Assembly (NCBI GenBank): GCA_030374765.1
Contig: JARGXX010000033.1
Span: 310,001-374,000, forward strand
Direction of reading: 5' to 3'
DNA from: Agarophyton chilense
Lineage: Eukaryota > Rhodophyta > Florideophyceae > Gracilariales > Gracilariaceae
Length of the DNA stretch: 64,000 bases
Position 1 is the first letter of the stretch. Each line of letters begins with the position of its first letter. Shown here piece by piece: positions 44,548-55,157 of the stretch. The translations under genes were made by a program, and so were the position numbers. The notes beneath the pieces are model-generated. The model worked only from the letters and a program-made list of their open reading frames with translations, did not search any database and was not told the origin of the DNA.

Positions 44548-45229
44548 TTCTCAATCGTATGGGGCGCTTAAATGAAAAGAGCAAGAACATGTCCGGCGGA
44601 ATGCCCGACTTCGAGCTTTTCAGTGCATTTTGAGGAGGTTTGGAAGATGTGGAAGAGCTCGAGGTCGTGGGAAAGCTCGGCGGGATGCTCGATTGGGACA
44701 GCATTTGTTCCTTTTGGTACACTGGTCTTCGGAGAAAGACAGGTAACCTTTTGGAAACTTCAGTAGTATTAAAGGCCTTTTTGAGTGCGTACGAAGACTG
44801 CAACGCGCTTCTACTTGCGTGAGAGCGTTGTTGCGACTATGCTCTATCACGTGATTGATACAGTTGGGTCAGGGCGTTTGTAACTCGTTAAGTACAAAGG
44901 CCCTACCTTTTAGTTCAGCACTGGCAGGAAGGAAAAGATGGAACTCGTGCAGCGAACGCCCACTTTTACATAATCAAATGCCCCGGTTGTGCCACACAAC
45001 TTTCAAAACCGAGCGAATAATGGCAGTGGTGAGCTGTTTCTGGAGAGTTTGAAAGCAACAGGTTGTCCTTTCTGCCAACTGAACCTTCCTTCTGGAGGCT
45101 CGATAAAACTCAATGACGCAATAAAGGAGCAGTGTGCTTCAATGACGGCTCAAGGGAATAACAGTGTTCTGAAATGTATCCACATAGATTGACTATGATG
45201 CGTGACGTGTTTGAAAGCAGACAACTTTC

Positions 45230-45727
45230 ATGGTTCACATGGATAACGGGGTTGGTGTTGTCATTGCAACCGCTGGGAACAAATGGGGCCAAAAACGGTG
45301 CTTAGACGGCTGTGGATTACATTACGGGGCTTTTGAAAGTGTTGTGAAGGCGTACAAAATGAGAATTGGCCCCAAAAGTGTGTTCGTAGGCGAGGCAGTG
45401 AGGCTCACGCCGCAGACTTTCTTTCGCAATGATGTTCTTCATTTGCCGTTGATGGGGCGGGGAAAGCCTCGGTCGCACGTGTTCAACGTGTTGATCCGAT
45501 TCACTTGTAACGAACAACAGAAACTGTCGTTAGAACACCTGTCGCAATTGTACCGTTTTCTGAATTTGTACGATCAAATCCTTGGCCGAAAACGGTGGGT
45601 GCTCGGAGAGGAGTTGAGAGCAAAGGGACGAGTTGAGACGGGTGAAAAGCGTCTCTTCGCTTCCCGTAGAAATGCTTTCAGAAGCTTTCTTTCCGAGTTC
45701 TACGTCCTACCTTCACGGCAATTGTAG
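45230..45727 (+). CDS. Hypothetical protein ending in a duplicated segment
   Basis: 165 codons, family not recognised. The last ~60 residues (from LYRFLNLYDQILGRKRW on) lie in a DNA segment duplicated at 52.3 kb in the same orientation, where the same motif is read in frame at the end of another ORF. So the C-terminus may come from a repeat. Moderate coding look in the first 100 residues. Confidence 0.35.
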   Translation: MVHMDNGVGVVIATAGNKWGQKRCLDGCGLHYGAFESVVKAYKMRIGPKSVFVGEAVRLTPQTFFRNDVLHLPLMGRGKPRSHVFNVLIRFTCNEQQKLSLEHLSQLYRFLNLYDQILGRKRWVLGEELRAKGRVETGEKRLFASRRNAFRSFLSEFYVLPSRQL

Positions 45728-45756
45728 TGCTGTGGAGGTCAGAGAAAGTATAATAC
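45537..45756 (+). repeat. Dispersed segment, copy 1
   Basis: About 220 bp, matching 52344-52559 at roughly 85% in direct orientation, with small indels. It encodes YRFLNLYDQILGRKRW in both copies. Could be part of an unknown element or an old segmental duplication. Confidence 0.75.
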
Positions 45757-45757
45757 T

Positions 45758-45870
45758 CGCTGTGGTGCCTTTTCATGCCGGCGCTACTCTCCAGTGGGCA
45801 AAAGGAAATTAATTAAAATAAATAACTGATTAGCGCATCTTGGAGATGCACCAGGTCACTTGCAGCCTAA
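45758..45870 (+). mobile_element. 113-bp miniature with both ends of the DIRS-like element
   Basis: The left ~50 bases resemble 55035-55085 (CGCTG…GCCTTT…GCCGGCG…TACTC…) and the right ~75 resemble 60645-60713 (GGAAAT, then GCGCATCT…GAGATGC hairpin, CACTTGCAGCCTAA). Nothing of the interior is present. It looks like an internally deleted, non-autonomous derivative of that family. Confidence 0.6.
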
Positions 45871-46468
45871 AGTACACAGCTAAAATAGAAGCTCCCTCCC
45901 TTTCCCGATTTGGTACGGCAGCGACCATCAACGACTCTCGTACGTGTTTACAACTGCCGTTTGGCGGCTTTCCTGGCACAGACTTGACCTTCGGGTGACG
46001 TTTTGTCCCAAATACGAATTGCACTAAATCCTGCAGGCAATTTAAACAATACAAAAGCACACGGTAGCGCAAACAAACAATTGCAATGAAGAAGGTAATG
46101 AAATGTGACTGTTCCTTACTTATCGGGAGCTCCTTCGCGGCGAAGCAATTCTATGCCACCCCGAGCGCTCACAGCGGCCCAAAATCTATGTTAAGAATTA
46201 CTTCCACGATACAGTGTTTTGCGTGTAAAAACGAAACTTAAAGCGTACGCTGTGAAACGCAGCGATCCAATTCCAGACCTGGGCCTGCGCCACCTGCATT
46301 TCATATTATCAAGCGCAATTATCGACGAGCGAAAACTATAGTTCAGAGCACTGTTCGGCAGTGGTGCTTAGATAATTCCGGGATCTCTTTTAGTATATCA
46401 CGACTCGAAGCGAGGAGACAAAGCCAAAAATCTAAAAAGCGCGCGAATTATTCGTCGAGAGTGGACGC
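45871..46468. other. Spacer, no gene
   Basis: No coding sequence recognised. If Copia C has a 3' LTR it should lie here, but I found no matching sequence on its other side. Confidence 0.5.
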
Positions 46469-46924
46469 ATGATCATTGAAAAGCGTGCGAAAGGTCCCTT
46501 TTGTTCTCTTGCTATGACCAATGAAGTTCCAAGGTTAAAAAACGAGCAAACGGGACGTCGCTTGAAAAATGCAATCGAAAACAATGATTTGCCTTTCAAA
46601 TCGATCGGAGCATTCAATCGTGTCTTTCACAAATTTCAAGGAGGTCTCAACTTTGCAAAGGTTCGTGACGGACAGTTTAAGAAAAACAGGTTCGAATGGA
46701 TTGCAATGCACAAAAAAGGAATATGGATAGAGCGAATGAGTGCTGGTAACGACTTTGACCATTGTGTGATGGTCGATGGCGAACGCGGCGAGATAATCGA
46801 CATCGAGGAAAAGAAAGCCATACGACTTTTCGAAGCAGCACTCAAAGCTTGCGGTGGAGATGATGCTGAAGGAATGCATATCGCTGAAATACGACTACTT
46901 GAGAGTTTCTTTCCTACCAAGTAA
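46469..46924 (+). CDS. Copia C antisense ORF, papain-like protease-like
   Basis: 151 residues from ATG, on the strand opposite to Copia C and ending about 55 bases from the last pol residues. Cys12 sits in PFCSLAMTNEV; His98 and Asp111 in DHCVMVDGERGEIIDIEEK. The His-x12-Asp spacing, the GE turn, the IID strand and the following Glu-Lys are the same as in the antisense gene of Copia A. The Cys-to-His distance is 86 here and 120 there. The fold looks papain-like with a Cys-His-Asp order; family and activity are inference. The large N-terminal part present in Copia A is missing. The frame is intact although Copia C pol is broken. Confidence 0.6.
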   Translation: MIIEKRAKGPFCSLAMTNEVPRLKNEQTGRRLKNAIENNDLPFKSIGAFNRVFHKFQGGLNFAKVRDGQFKKNRFEWIAMHKKGIWIERMSAGNDFDHCVMVDGERGEIIDIEEKKAIRLFEAALKACGGDDAEGMHIAEIRLLESFFPTK

Positions 46925-46974
46925 AACCGTTTTCAGGTTCCATCTTAGTTGCGTACAATCTATAGCTCTGGGCG

Positions 46975-47570
46975 TACATCCACTACACCAGTGGAAATGA
47001 CTTCCCTTAAAGATGCCTGTTATATCGAATTTGTAAAGCCGTCAGCTATATTCTTTGAACTTTTTACGAATTAAATATTAGAGATAGCTCTCCTTTTAAT
47101 CCTTCTCTAGCAGCAGCGATGTCAAGCATAGTCCTCTTTTCGGATGTGCGTGAACCTTTGGATATCACGTCAAATAGGGACTGGCTATCGGTAAAAAGAG
47201 ACACTGGGATTCGTTTCACTACTATATGGCTTAGCTCATCCGCTAACGTCGCTGCAACATCGAAGAGGTCGCTGAAGGCGTTGAATTCGTCTGTTATGGC
47301 TTAGGGCGTTATTCTTTTATATTTGTAGGATCTAAAATGAATAGGAGCTACTTTTTTCGGTATTGTCACCGAAAAAACAGGTGTGACATACTTTCGAATA
47401 TAATTCACAATTGTTGGCGAAAGAAGAATTCAAAAAGCCAACAATTTGTAGGGAATCAAGCTTCAAAGGGGGTAAACGAAGCGATAAGGGTTTGATTTAA
47501 CGTAGCGACGAGCTCTGTTCACTTGCTTGATAATCTTGAACTTTTCCTTGTCAAATAGCTCCTCATTGAC
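46975..47570 (-). pseudogene. Copia C RNase H remnant
   Basis: Readable after the RT stop with stops and frame changes: VNEELFDKEKFKIIKQVN, then LFDVAATLADELSHIV and IPVSLFTDSQSLFDVI (catalytic Asp in a TDS motif), TMLDIAAARE, and finally KNIADGFT, which corresponds to NIADALTK. The order matches Copia RNase H. Confidence 0.75.
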
Positions 47571-48203
47571 CTATGGTAGTTGTGATATTTCTAATTTGCA
47601 ATCTGGTCTGGTGTTTGAAATCCAAGAAGCTAGTCTCATGCGCATAGATTGAAAAGCAGCAAGAGATGCGGTAGTTGGAAGTTCATTATGCTTCCTCAAA
47701 TACTCGTGCTGATTCTGTATTATGATTTCATCCGTTTCCCAAATGAGCGAAAATCCCATGAAACTGCAATGCATATACATCTCGTCCGTGGTTTTAAACG
47801 TCATCTTCGTTTTCTTGCAGTGTTCCTTGAAGGAAGAGTCACCGCATCGCAAAAGATCATCTATATAACCGCCAGATAGTCCATTGAGGATACCGTTCTT
47901 CATGTGGGTATAAAGAGCCTGGTCCGATCGAGTGGGTACCATGCCAAGGTCCTTGGTTTGTTGATTTTTTATGGTTTGGTGCCATAAATCCCCAGACTCA
48001 TACAATCCATACAGTGTTTTTACCAGCTGAAGGCATTGAGAAAGATGCAGTTCAAATTCAAGAACAGGATTCCTTATGAATATCTCGCGAAAGATAGGTT
48101 CTGTTGATTGAAGGTAGGCTTGAATAATATCAGAGGTCCAGATATCAAGCTTATACATTGCGGCCAGTATGGAAAGCAAATGCATCTTAGTCAATCTATG
48201 CAT
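47571..48203 (-). pseudogene. Copia C reverse transcriptase, main part
   Basis: Motifs LDIWTSDIIQAYLQS, KTLYGLYESGDLWHQ and the catalytic GGYIDDLLRCG. It continues the frame of 48471-49115 beyond the insertion. Ends at a stop at 47571. Confidence 0.87.
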
Positions 48204-48208
48204 ACCCT

Positions 48209-48465
48209 AGGCGCATTTTCGTATAATGCAAGCCTTCTAGGAGAGGTTTTGCATGACATGGTGCTGCAATAATCATGTGCAGCAAGAGAGTAGATTACGT
48301 GGCCGTTAGCATTCGATTGCGTGGCCTTTTAGTGATAGATTACATGGCCGCTAGCCCGCCTTGTCGGGTATATAAGCCCAAGAGCCTGGACTTGGACCCT
48401 TGGTTTATCCGGGGCAGGCAAGCATTCGAATAGTAATCTGAATCAGTAAATTGCATCTACAACTC
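48209..48465 (+). mobile_element. Solo-LTR-like insertion in Copia C RT
   Basis: A 257-bp sequence flanked by ACCCT on both sides (48204-48208 and 48466-48470) that splits the RT frame. It holds GTATATAAG (about 48366-48374), a good TATA box, and no ORF. Size, TATA and 5-bp duplication fit a solo LTR; a MITE is the alternative. No other copy in this window. Confidence 0.65.
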
Positions 48466-48470
48466 ACCCT

Positions 48471-49115
48471 TTAATTTGCCAGTGCTGAAAAGAGCCTGAT
48501 TGATGAAGGTTGTAGCGTGCTTGTGGAATGTACCGTCATATTCTTCATGCGATTCCGATTTTCGCCGATTATGTATCTATCTTTGTATTTCACTTTTCCA
48601 TCCTCAGTAGACTTCATTGCAAGCACAAGTTTCCCAGGTAAAACGTTTGCATTTATCGGGATATTCTCTCTCAAGATAAACCTGAAGGTTCCCCTGCTCA
48701 GCAGATTCTTGATATCCTCTCGTTTGGCACAAATCATCTCATGCGACATGGCTCTTAAGTCATTCTTGTCCAAGATTTCCGTCAGATGAACTTTGGAGTA
48801 TTCCGGGGAAGACAAAATCCTTAGGCTCTGTCGAAGATCTGCAAAGAGTGAGTGTGCCAACGTCTCAGGTTCACAATATTTTTTAACCTGTGCAAGAGAA
48901 AATGGTTTTGCTGCACCCATGCAAACGTCTCGGACAAAGACCAGTCTTTTGTACTCTTCGACGCTGCAGACGATATACGGGCCAATCCACTCTCCAATAC
49001 GACTGTCTACGACTTTCTCTCGCCAAGCTAAGACCTTGTCTTCAATTTTGTAGAGTTTGTCAGTCGCCGGGGATATTCTGTGCCTTAGGGCACGATATAT
49101 ACCGAGCTTGGCCAT
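48471..49115 (-). pseudogene. Copia C integrase C-terminus and RT N-terminus
   Basis: Begins with the integrase C-terminal barrel (EWIGPYIVCSVEEYKRLVFVR) and runs into the RT entry (GTFRFILRENIPINANVLPG, then KYKDRYIIGENRN). 214 codons without a stop, cut by the solo-LTR-like insertion. Confidence 0.82.
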
Positions 49116-49139
49116 CAGTTTTTCAACTTCTTCTCTCGA

Positions 49140-49799
49140 CTATCGAACAATTTTCGCCGTAGATAATAGTGTCCCTCGTTGATCTGGGAGCTCAGATCGA
49201 GTATGAAGTTTCGGATACTCCCCGAAAATTAATCCAGACGGAACGATACCTTCAAACCCTAAGATATCATTCATTGCTTTAACTGCAGCAGTAAGAGCAA
49301 CTTCAGGGTCTGTTGAAGAGTCCTGGGCGAGTATCTTTCGATATATTTGCCGTAGAGACTGGTGATACCTCTCGCCAATGCCAAGACTTGAGTGCGCTTC
49401 TATCCCAGTTCGGCTAACAAGAACATTGGAGAGGGCTGCAATATTAATGAACAGAAAACCAAATGCTGTTCTTTGGTCAGTCAGAATTCGGTTCGATATT
49501 CCGGTGTATATGACTGCCCAGCACAAAAGTGTCTTTCGCCAGATCGTTTTTGTCAATACATCCGGGAGGAAACATGCAGCAGAGAAGTGTGTACCTTCGT
49601 CTATAAAGTGCAACACCGGTTTTCCGTCCAGATACATGATATCGAGCAGGATTTCCTCTTTGAAGCGAACATTTTCAGCACCAAATTCAACTCGAAAACG
49701 AGTAGAAGCATTATGAATCCTTTGAAAAGGATCACATCTCTTCGTCAGGTCTTTGAAATGGACAGTGACTCTGATGGAGCTTCTTCCAGACGAGCGCAA
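49140..49799 (-). pseudogene. Copia C integrase core
   Basis: Catalytic D (PVLHFIDEGTHFS), D (RILTDQRTAFG) and E (GIEAHSSLGIGERYH) are all present. The second Cys of the zinc CxxC is lost (CDPF). One stop separates it from the C-terminal part in the same frame. Confidence 0.86.
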
Positions 49800-50362
49800 T
49801 TCATCAAGTTGAAAAGCTTTTCGGCAGAGGGGTGAAAGAAGTGCTGGTTAAGTTTCATCAGTTGGGACCTCGTGAAGTATACTTGGCTCTGTAGAGCTAT
49901 ATCCACAAATACATGCCCACTTCTGGCTCGACGAAGTGGAATAGACCATTCGTCAACAAAATGTTCCAAATCATGGTCGTTTTGAGTTCGATATCGCTTC
50001 GTTAACCGATTGGAGACTATGTCAGCGATCAGGACTTTTTTGGCAAGAATGTCCATACCCAAGGGTGCAGGTGTGTCAGCCTTGACGACATTCAATTTTA
50101 CCAGTATAAGAGGAACATTGGCACGCGCCGCCAAAGGGAGACTAAATTGACCAAGAGAGTCGATGATGGTATCAGCGAAGTGGAATCTCGACGTGACAGG
50201 ATTTTTCATGAGCCCTGGCATGCGAATTTTTTGTCCAGAATACATCCGTTGTAGTTCTTTAATGCCCACAACGGACTTCGGTGCTCCAATATCCGCGCAG
50301 AACCCATGTAATCGAAAACGTCGATGTTCTTTCATAATGGTTACCAAGTGAAAGTCCAACAC
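49745..50362 (-). pseudogene. Copia C protease and integrase N-terminus
   Basis: Protease motif FCADIGAPKSVVG, then the second domain MDILAKKVLIAD. The C-terminal part has the integrase zinc His pair (QHFFHPS). The frame is one phase off from the integrase core, so an indel lies near 49.8 kb. Confidence 0.8.
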
Positions 50363-50463
50363 ATCAACATCCTTAATGAATTTCTTTCGCCTCGGGTGAG
50401 TGGTTCGGTGAGAAGCTATCCAATGAGCCGGGCGGCGAAAATGAGGCTTGTTCCCTCGTCGCC

Positions 50464-51609
50464 TTACTGAAAATACTGAAAGCCCAGGTCACTGAGAGGA
50501 TTGATTTTGCTACTCATTGAACCTGTTAAGTAGTTAGTGTACCAGTTCATATCTGTTGATGCCAGTTCAGTGGCATTTTCGGTAGCCTTCGCCATCGTTA
50601 GTTCGTCAAAAAGACGGACTTCGAAGTCGCTATTGTCGGGCTCATATTCCTTATGGGAATCCGAAACCTCATCAGATGTAGAAGTCTCTCCTTCTATGCC
50701 ATAAAATAGATCAGAAACGATTTGAACAGCGGATTGACCGTTCTTCAAGAGATGGCAGACTTGGCTACGAATAGAACCAGGATTGCAGCGATGGCCGGGC
50801 TGCCAAGAGGCACGGCATCTTTGACATTCATTCCTCCGTCGGCTTTCTTTAAACAAGCGAAAAGTTTGGGTTGAAACCATTTCATGGCGTGCTTTCTATT
50901 GACGGAAGTCCTTGCGAGGATCATGCTTGCGAACATGCCTCGGGTCTCTTCCGTACTGTTGGCAGAAGATTTGGCCCTTGGAAAGGTGAGTCCCAGTTGA
51001 CCGGTTTGCTTCTTCAATTTCTTCTAGCTGTAGGTTTTCGCGAGGAGATGTAATGAAGCCATTTGAGGTTTACTTAGACGTCACGATGTTGCTGATCGGT
51101 AGCTTTGACCATTACAGACCAAGTAAAGCCTTCTTTAGATTCCCAACCTTATGGGTTTCAGACCCAAATTGCGGGGGACACTGAGGAAAAAGTTTTTCGA
51201 TGACCGTGACTATTTTTGTCAACCATTTTAAAGTAGAACTGATCTCCATCTCAGCCATGAACTTGTCGATTTTCAGAGTGCTCTGCTTGACGTACACTTG
51301 AAATTGGCGAGCGTTTCTGTTGTACTTGGCTACCATAAGCTTCGCCACATCTTCGATTGCCATATCATCATTTTCATCGTTGAAAAAGAAAGTGCTGGCT
51401 GGCCCATCAAGGACATTTACGAAGTAGTCAGCCTTCTGTGACGGAGTAAGACGAGCCTGTCCAGTACAAACATTGTAATGTCGTAGGGTGAGCTCAATAG
51501 ACAGGTTAAGCTCTCCCTTAAAGCGACTGTCCTTGAAGTGTTGGAGAAGATAGGTCTCTTCGCGAAAAGCTCTGGCGAAAGAATGACTACGAATGGCTGC
51601 CGAAAGCAC
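50464..51609 (-). pseudogene. Copia C gag
   Basis: 51609-51112 is a gag core (LTPSQKADYFVNVLDGPAS). 50880-50464 has a knuckle-like cluster CQRCRASWQPGHRC and an acidic tail. Stops and shifts separate the two. Confidence 0.7.
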
Positions 51610-52343
51610 ACTGCGATGGTTTTGATTTCTAGGGTTGAAATCGGGAGGAGTAATGTCAGCTTCTCTGTGTAAACCTCGGTTTTGTTCTATATCATCATCG
51701 TCCTGGACCTGGTTTCGAGACTGTTTTAGGAAGAGTACAGGCGAACATCTCTCTTCAGACTAGTTAATACGACGACTTATAGCAGACGGTGAATGACCAC
51801 CTTAATATCATAGGACGCGAGAAGCGATTCTGCTACTACGATAGAGCTCTATTCCTGCTCTTATCGTGTCCATACAGACATCTGTGAAATTCATGAACCA
51901 CAGTTGGGTCAAGATAGACCGGTTTGCTGTCTCTCTCAAATAAAAACCCAAAACTTGGTCAAACCATCATGAATTGTGTGCAGGTCATAGAGTTAGGAGA
52001 TTTCGAAGCAGATGAACCGTAAACTATGGTGCATGAAAGAATCTGGATCGAAGAATACTTCCAGCGATGGTAGAACACTATTCAAAGTTCCTTCGATCTC
52101 ATCTTTACGTGATTGCAAAATTGAAATCAATGAACCACTCTCATCGATTACGGGGTACAGGATAAGCAAAAACAAGGCACTATCTCGTAGTGGATTTCCT
52201 GCTTTTGTGTGCGGCTCAATAATTGTCGCAGAGCGCTTAAGGCGATCATATCGAGGTTACAACTGCGAGCGGGTAGACGAAGCCCTACAAGGTATATTAT
52301 CTTATTGCAACAAAGTGCTCAGAATCCGGATTGTCGTTAAAAC
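51610..52343. other. Flank of Copia C, no clear gene
   Basis: No LTR or PBS seen. A plus-strand frame from 52012 to 52440 (142 codons) has no recognisable domain; its end lies in the duplicated segment. Confidence 0.45.
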
Positions 52344-52559
52344 GCCTGTCGCAATATATCGTTTTCTGAATTTGTACGATCAAATTCTTGGTAGAAAACG
52401 GTGGTTGCGCGGAGAGAGGTTAAATAAAAGGGACCAATGAGACTGGTAGAAAGCGTCTCTTCGGTTCCTGTAGAAATGCTTTCAAAAGCTTTCTTTCCGA
52501 GTTCTACGTTCTACCTTCACGACAATTGTAGTTCTGTGGAGGTCAAAGAAAGTATAGTA
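52344..52559 (+). repeat. Dispersed segment, copy 2
   Basis: Second copy of 45537-45756. Similarity stops at about 52560, where copy 1 runs into the miniature element. Confidence 0.75.
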
Positions 52560-52896
52560 TGTGCAACAAACCATTTCAATTATTCGCAATGGCTTTTTTT
52601 GGCGAACAGAGATATGGCCATTTTGGTTCCAGAAACCCCTTTTAGGTGTCGAAACCAAAGCTCAACCTCACTCTTTCTGCTTCAAACGGCAAAATATAGG
52701 AGTCAAATTCGTTGTATATTGACGAAGTTATGAATAAAACGAGACTCACGTACTACGCACCACCAACGTCAACGATTTTCCATTCCCTACGGCTACCAAA
52801 GTAGGCAATTGTTTTTGCAACATCATGCTCATAATATTTATCAAGATCCTTTTTAACAAGATAAGCTTTTCTAGTTCTTTCCTGCGCAGAGGGAAC

Positions 52897-54531
52897 TTAA
52901 CTCAAATGAGTGATTGAAAGCCTAGATGACACATCTATAAACAACTTATTGCTTTGAATCATAATTTCAAAGACTGTCACTCCCGCCTTCAATAATTTGT
53001 TTCTCTTCCATTCACTGTATGTTGACAACGTCTTTGCCAATAGCCTTTCCTTATATGTAGACGAAAACTTGAATAAATGAAACTTGGAGAGCTTGAAAGC
53101 GTTCGGTACAGCGAAAAAACAGCTCAAAATCTTTTTCCAATCCATCCATTGAACATCATAGGCACAGAAGACTTTGTTAGATACAGAGCTTTCATCAATA
53201 ATCCTAATCATGTGATGCAGAGAGAAAACATTGAATTTATTAAGGCTCTGTTTCACCAATCCAAGCGCTGCGTCGCAACGATTCTTGGTATGGCCTGCTA
53301 CCAAGAACAGGAAAACGATCTTCTTCTTGCAATCCATACAAACCCTCTACAGAAAATACCATAACATAAAGCGGTTTTTGTTTTGACCTATACAGTTATC
53401 TGCATGGATATCTAACCTTTTTTTGTGCGCTGTAACGGACCCTGTAGCACGGTGTGATTCTATAGTGTGATGAAGCATTGATGCTACTTCATTGCATGTC
53501 TTTTTTTTTAGCCAGTGCCCTTGAGGTAATCAATATACGTGACATATCTTTCTTCTACTGCAATATACTCCGAAAATGTCGAACTGAAAACCAGTGACGA
53601 AATATAAATGCCCTGGTTGTCTCAGGAAGTGAGGTAGTAAAACCTTCTTTGCAAAATAAAATAGCAGATGAATAGGTCTGTTGGAAGGATCATTCTGTGC
53701 GGCAGTTAGATTATATTTGTAAAGCTTAAACTCGATCGAAGCTTCAGTACGATGCTTTCTACTGGCTGCAAGTAGCGCTTCGCAAAGATCCAAATTAATT
53801 GTAGTTGTCGAGTAGTTTAGTAACGTGGTATACTGATCACATAAATCACTGCGCGCTTTGAGAATTCTCAACGTGGGGAACCCATTCGGCCATACTTTCA
53901 AAAAGGGAGTCTTTGAGAGCGAACTTTCCGATCTCATGAAGTTCGAACGCTCGAGTGCTGCGGAGAGTATCTCTTCCCATCCCTGCGCATACTTCCCATA
54001 AACGATCTGTCTCCTCGTATCGCTGGACAGCCATTGCCCCGGCGATTCAGCCGATGACTCTCGACCTGTGGGACACGAGAGAGCATTTACTTCAGCATAT
54101 CAGTGTAGAAAAGCCAAAGCGACTGTAGTTCGTAATGTGAAACGACCTTTCTTACCCTTACTATGCTCATTTCGTTGTATGCAAAACACCGCATTGGTGC
54201 TCACGTTCGCGAAAAAACGTTGGATGGTTGGAATATGTGACTGCACATCGGCACAAAATCCACACTCACCTACAAATGCTCAGCGAATTTCATACCCTGT
54301 GGTTGCATTTCCAACACACGTGCTCTTCGTGCGCCTTTGTTTTCGGTTTTGGGCTTTCTTTGGATTTTCTTCCAACAATTTATTGGACAACCTAGGGGTT
54401 GCAGCAAGCGCGAGGAGCATTGAATTGACGGTATTACTTCTGTCGTTCTGAGAAAGAGCTGCAAAGCTGTCTGTAAGAGAGAAAAACTTGACGGACACAA
54501 ATGTTGGCTCACGGAGACACCTGCTTGACAT
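52897..54531 (-). pseudogene. DUF7869-like transposase-type gene, stopped but in frame
   Basis: 545 codons in one continuous frame from ATG, with four stops (three TGA, one TAG) and no frameshift. N-terminal: a Lys/Arg-rich stretch, then a Cys/Phe block (AFVGECGFC). Middle: ARSDLCDQY, then HRTEASIEFKLYKYNLTAAQ. C-terminal: HLLFYFAKKVLLPHFLRQPGHLYFV and FDIFGVY, then DNCIGQNKNRFMLWYF and VAGHTKNRCDAALGLVKQSL. The pair D-N-C-x-G-Q-N-K-N and G-H-T-K-N-x-C-D is the signature of the DUF7869 domain, found in many eukaryotic, often transposon-like, gene families. Whether it was a transposase or a domesticated gene is not known. Confidence 0.75.
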
Positions 54532-55034
54532 ATTGTTAAAGGGGCTATGCCCTTCTTGTTAGGTTGAGGTTAAAAAGCTGCACTCAAAATCATATGCGGA
54601 AAACTTTGGTGGGAGGTAGGCCAGATCTCTTGCTTCTTCATTGCTACAAAGTTCTTCAGATGGAGATATTTGAATGGTTCGTAGAGAGGTCAGTCGCTCA
54701 AGGTCCTCTTCGATGAGTTTTTCGACGTCAAAGTAGTTCTCTGCCTTAAAAGAGTTTTCAGGGCCAGAGATAGCGACAATAATTGATATTATTGCATCTT
54801 AGATGGTTCTAAAACAAAGAACGATGTTTTGCTCCGTGTTCTTGTGGGGTGTGGAAACCCGGTCTTCTTGGAAAGAATATTTCCTTGCTCCATTTGCGGA
54901 CAAACTAGTGGGCCAATCTGTTCAGTCTGGGCCTCATTTGAAAACTTTTATTGAGCCGAATACGTCCGTACCAGTATCTCAGAAAATTTACAGTGAGCCC
55001 TTCCGACTAATTGAAATGGTTTCTTGCACATATA
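54532..55034. other. Spacer left of the DIRS-like element
   Basis: A 91-codon plus-strand frame at 54803-55078 runs into the element and has no motif. Nothing else seen. Confidence 0.5.
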
Positions 55035-55157
55035 CGCTGCGGGGCCTTTACACGCCGGCGTTACTCGCCGGCGGGTAAAACGGAAATGTTTTATTACCGA
55101 GCGAATGCGTAGGTAGTTTTATTTCCGAGTGAAACAATCCAAGACGCCTCTACATGG

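Larger units (their letters stand above)
46930..51609 (-). mobile_element. Copia C: decayed Ty1/copia element
   Basis: Minus-strand gag, protease, integrase, RT and RNase H in Copia order, but a different lineage from Copia A and B (its RT keeps YIDD). No LTRs, PBS or polypurine tract could be found, so the ends are those of the coding remains. Interrupted in RT by a solo-LTR-like insertion. Confidence 0.85.
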
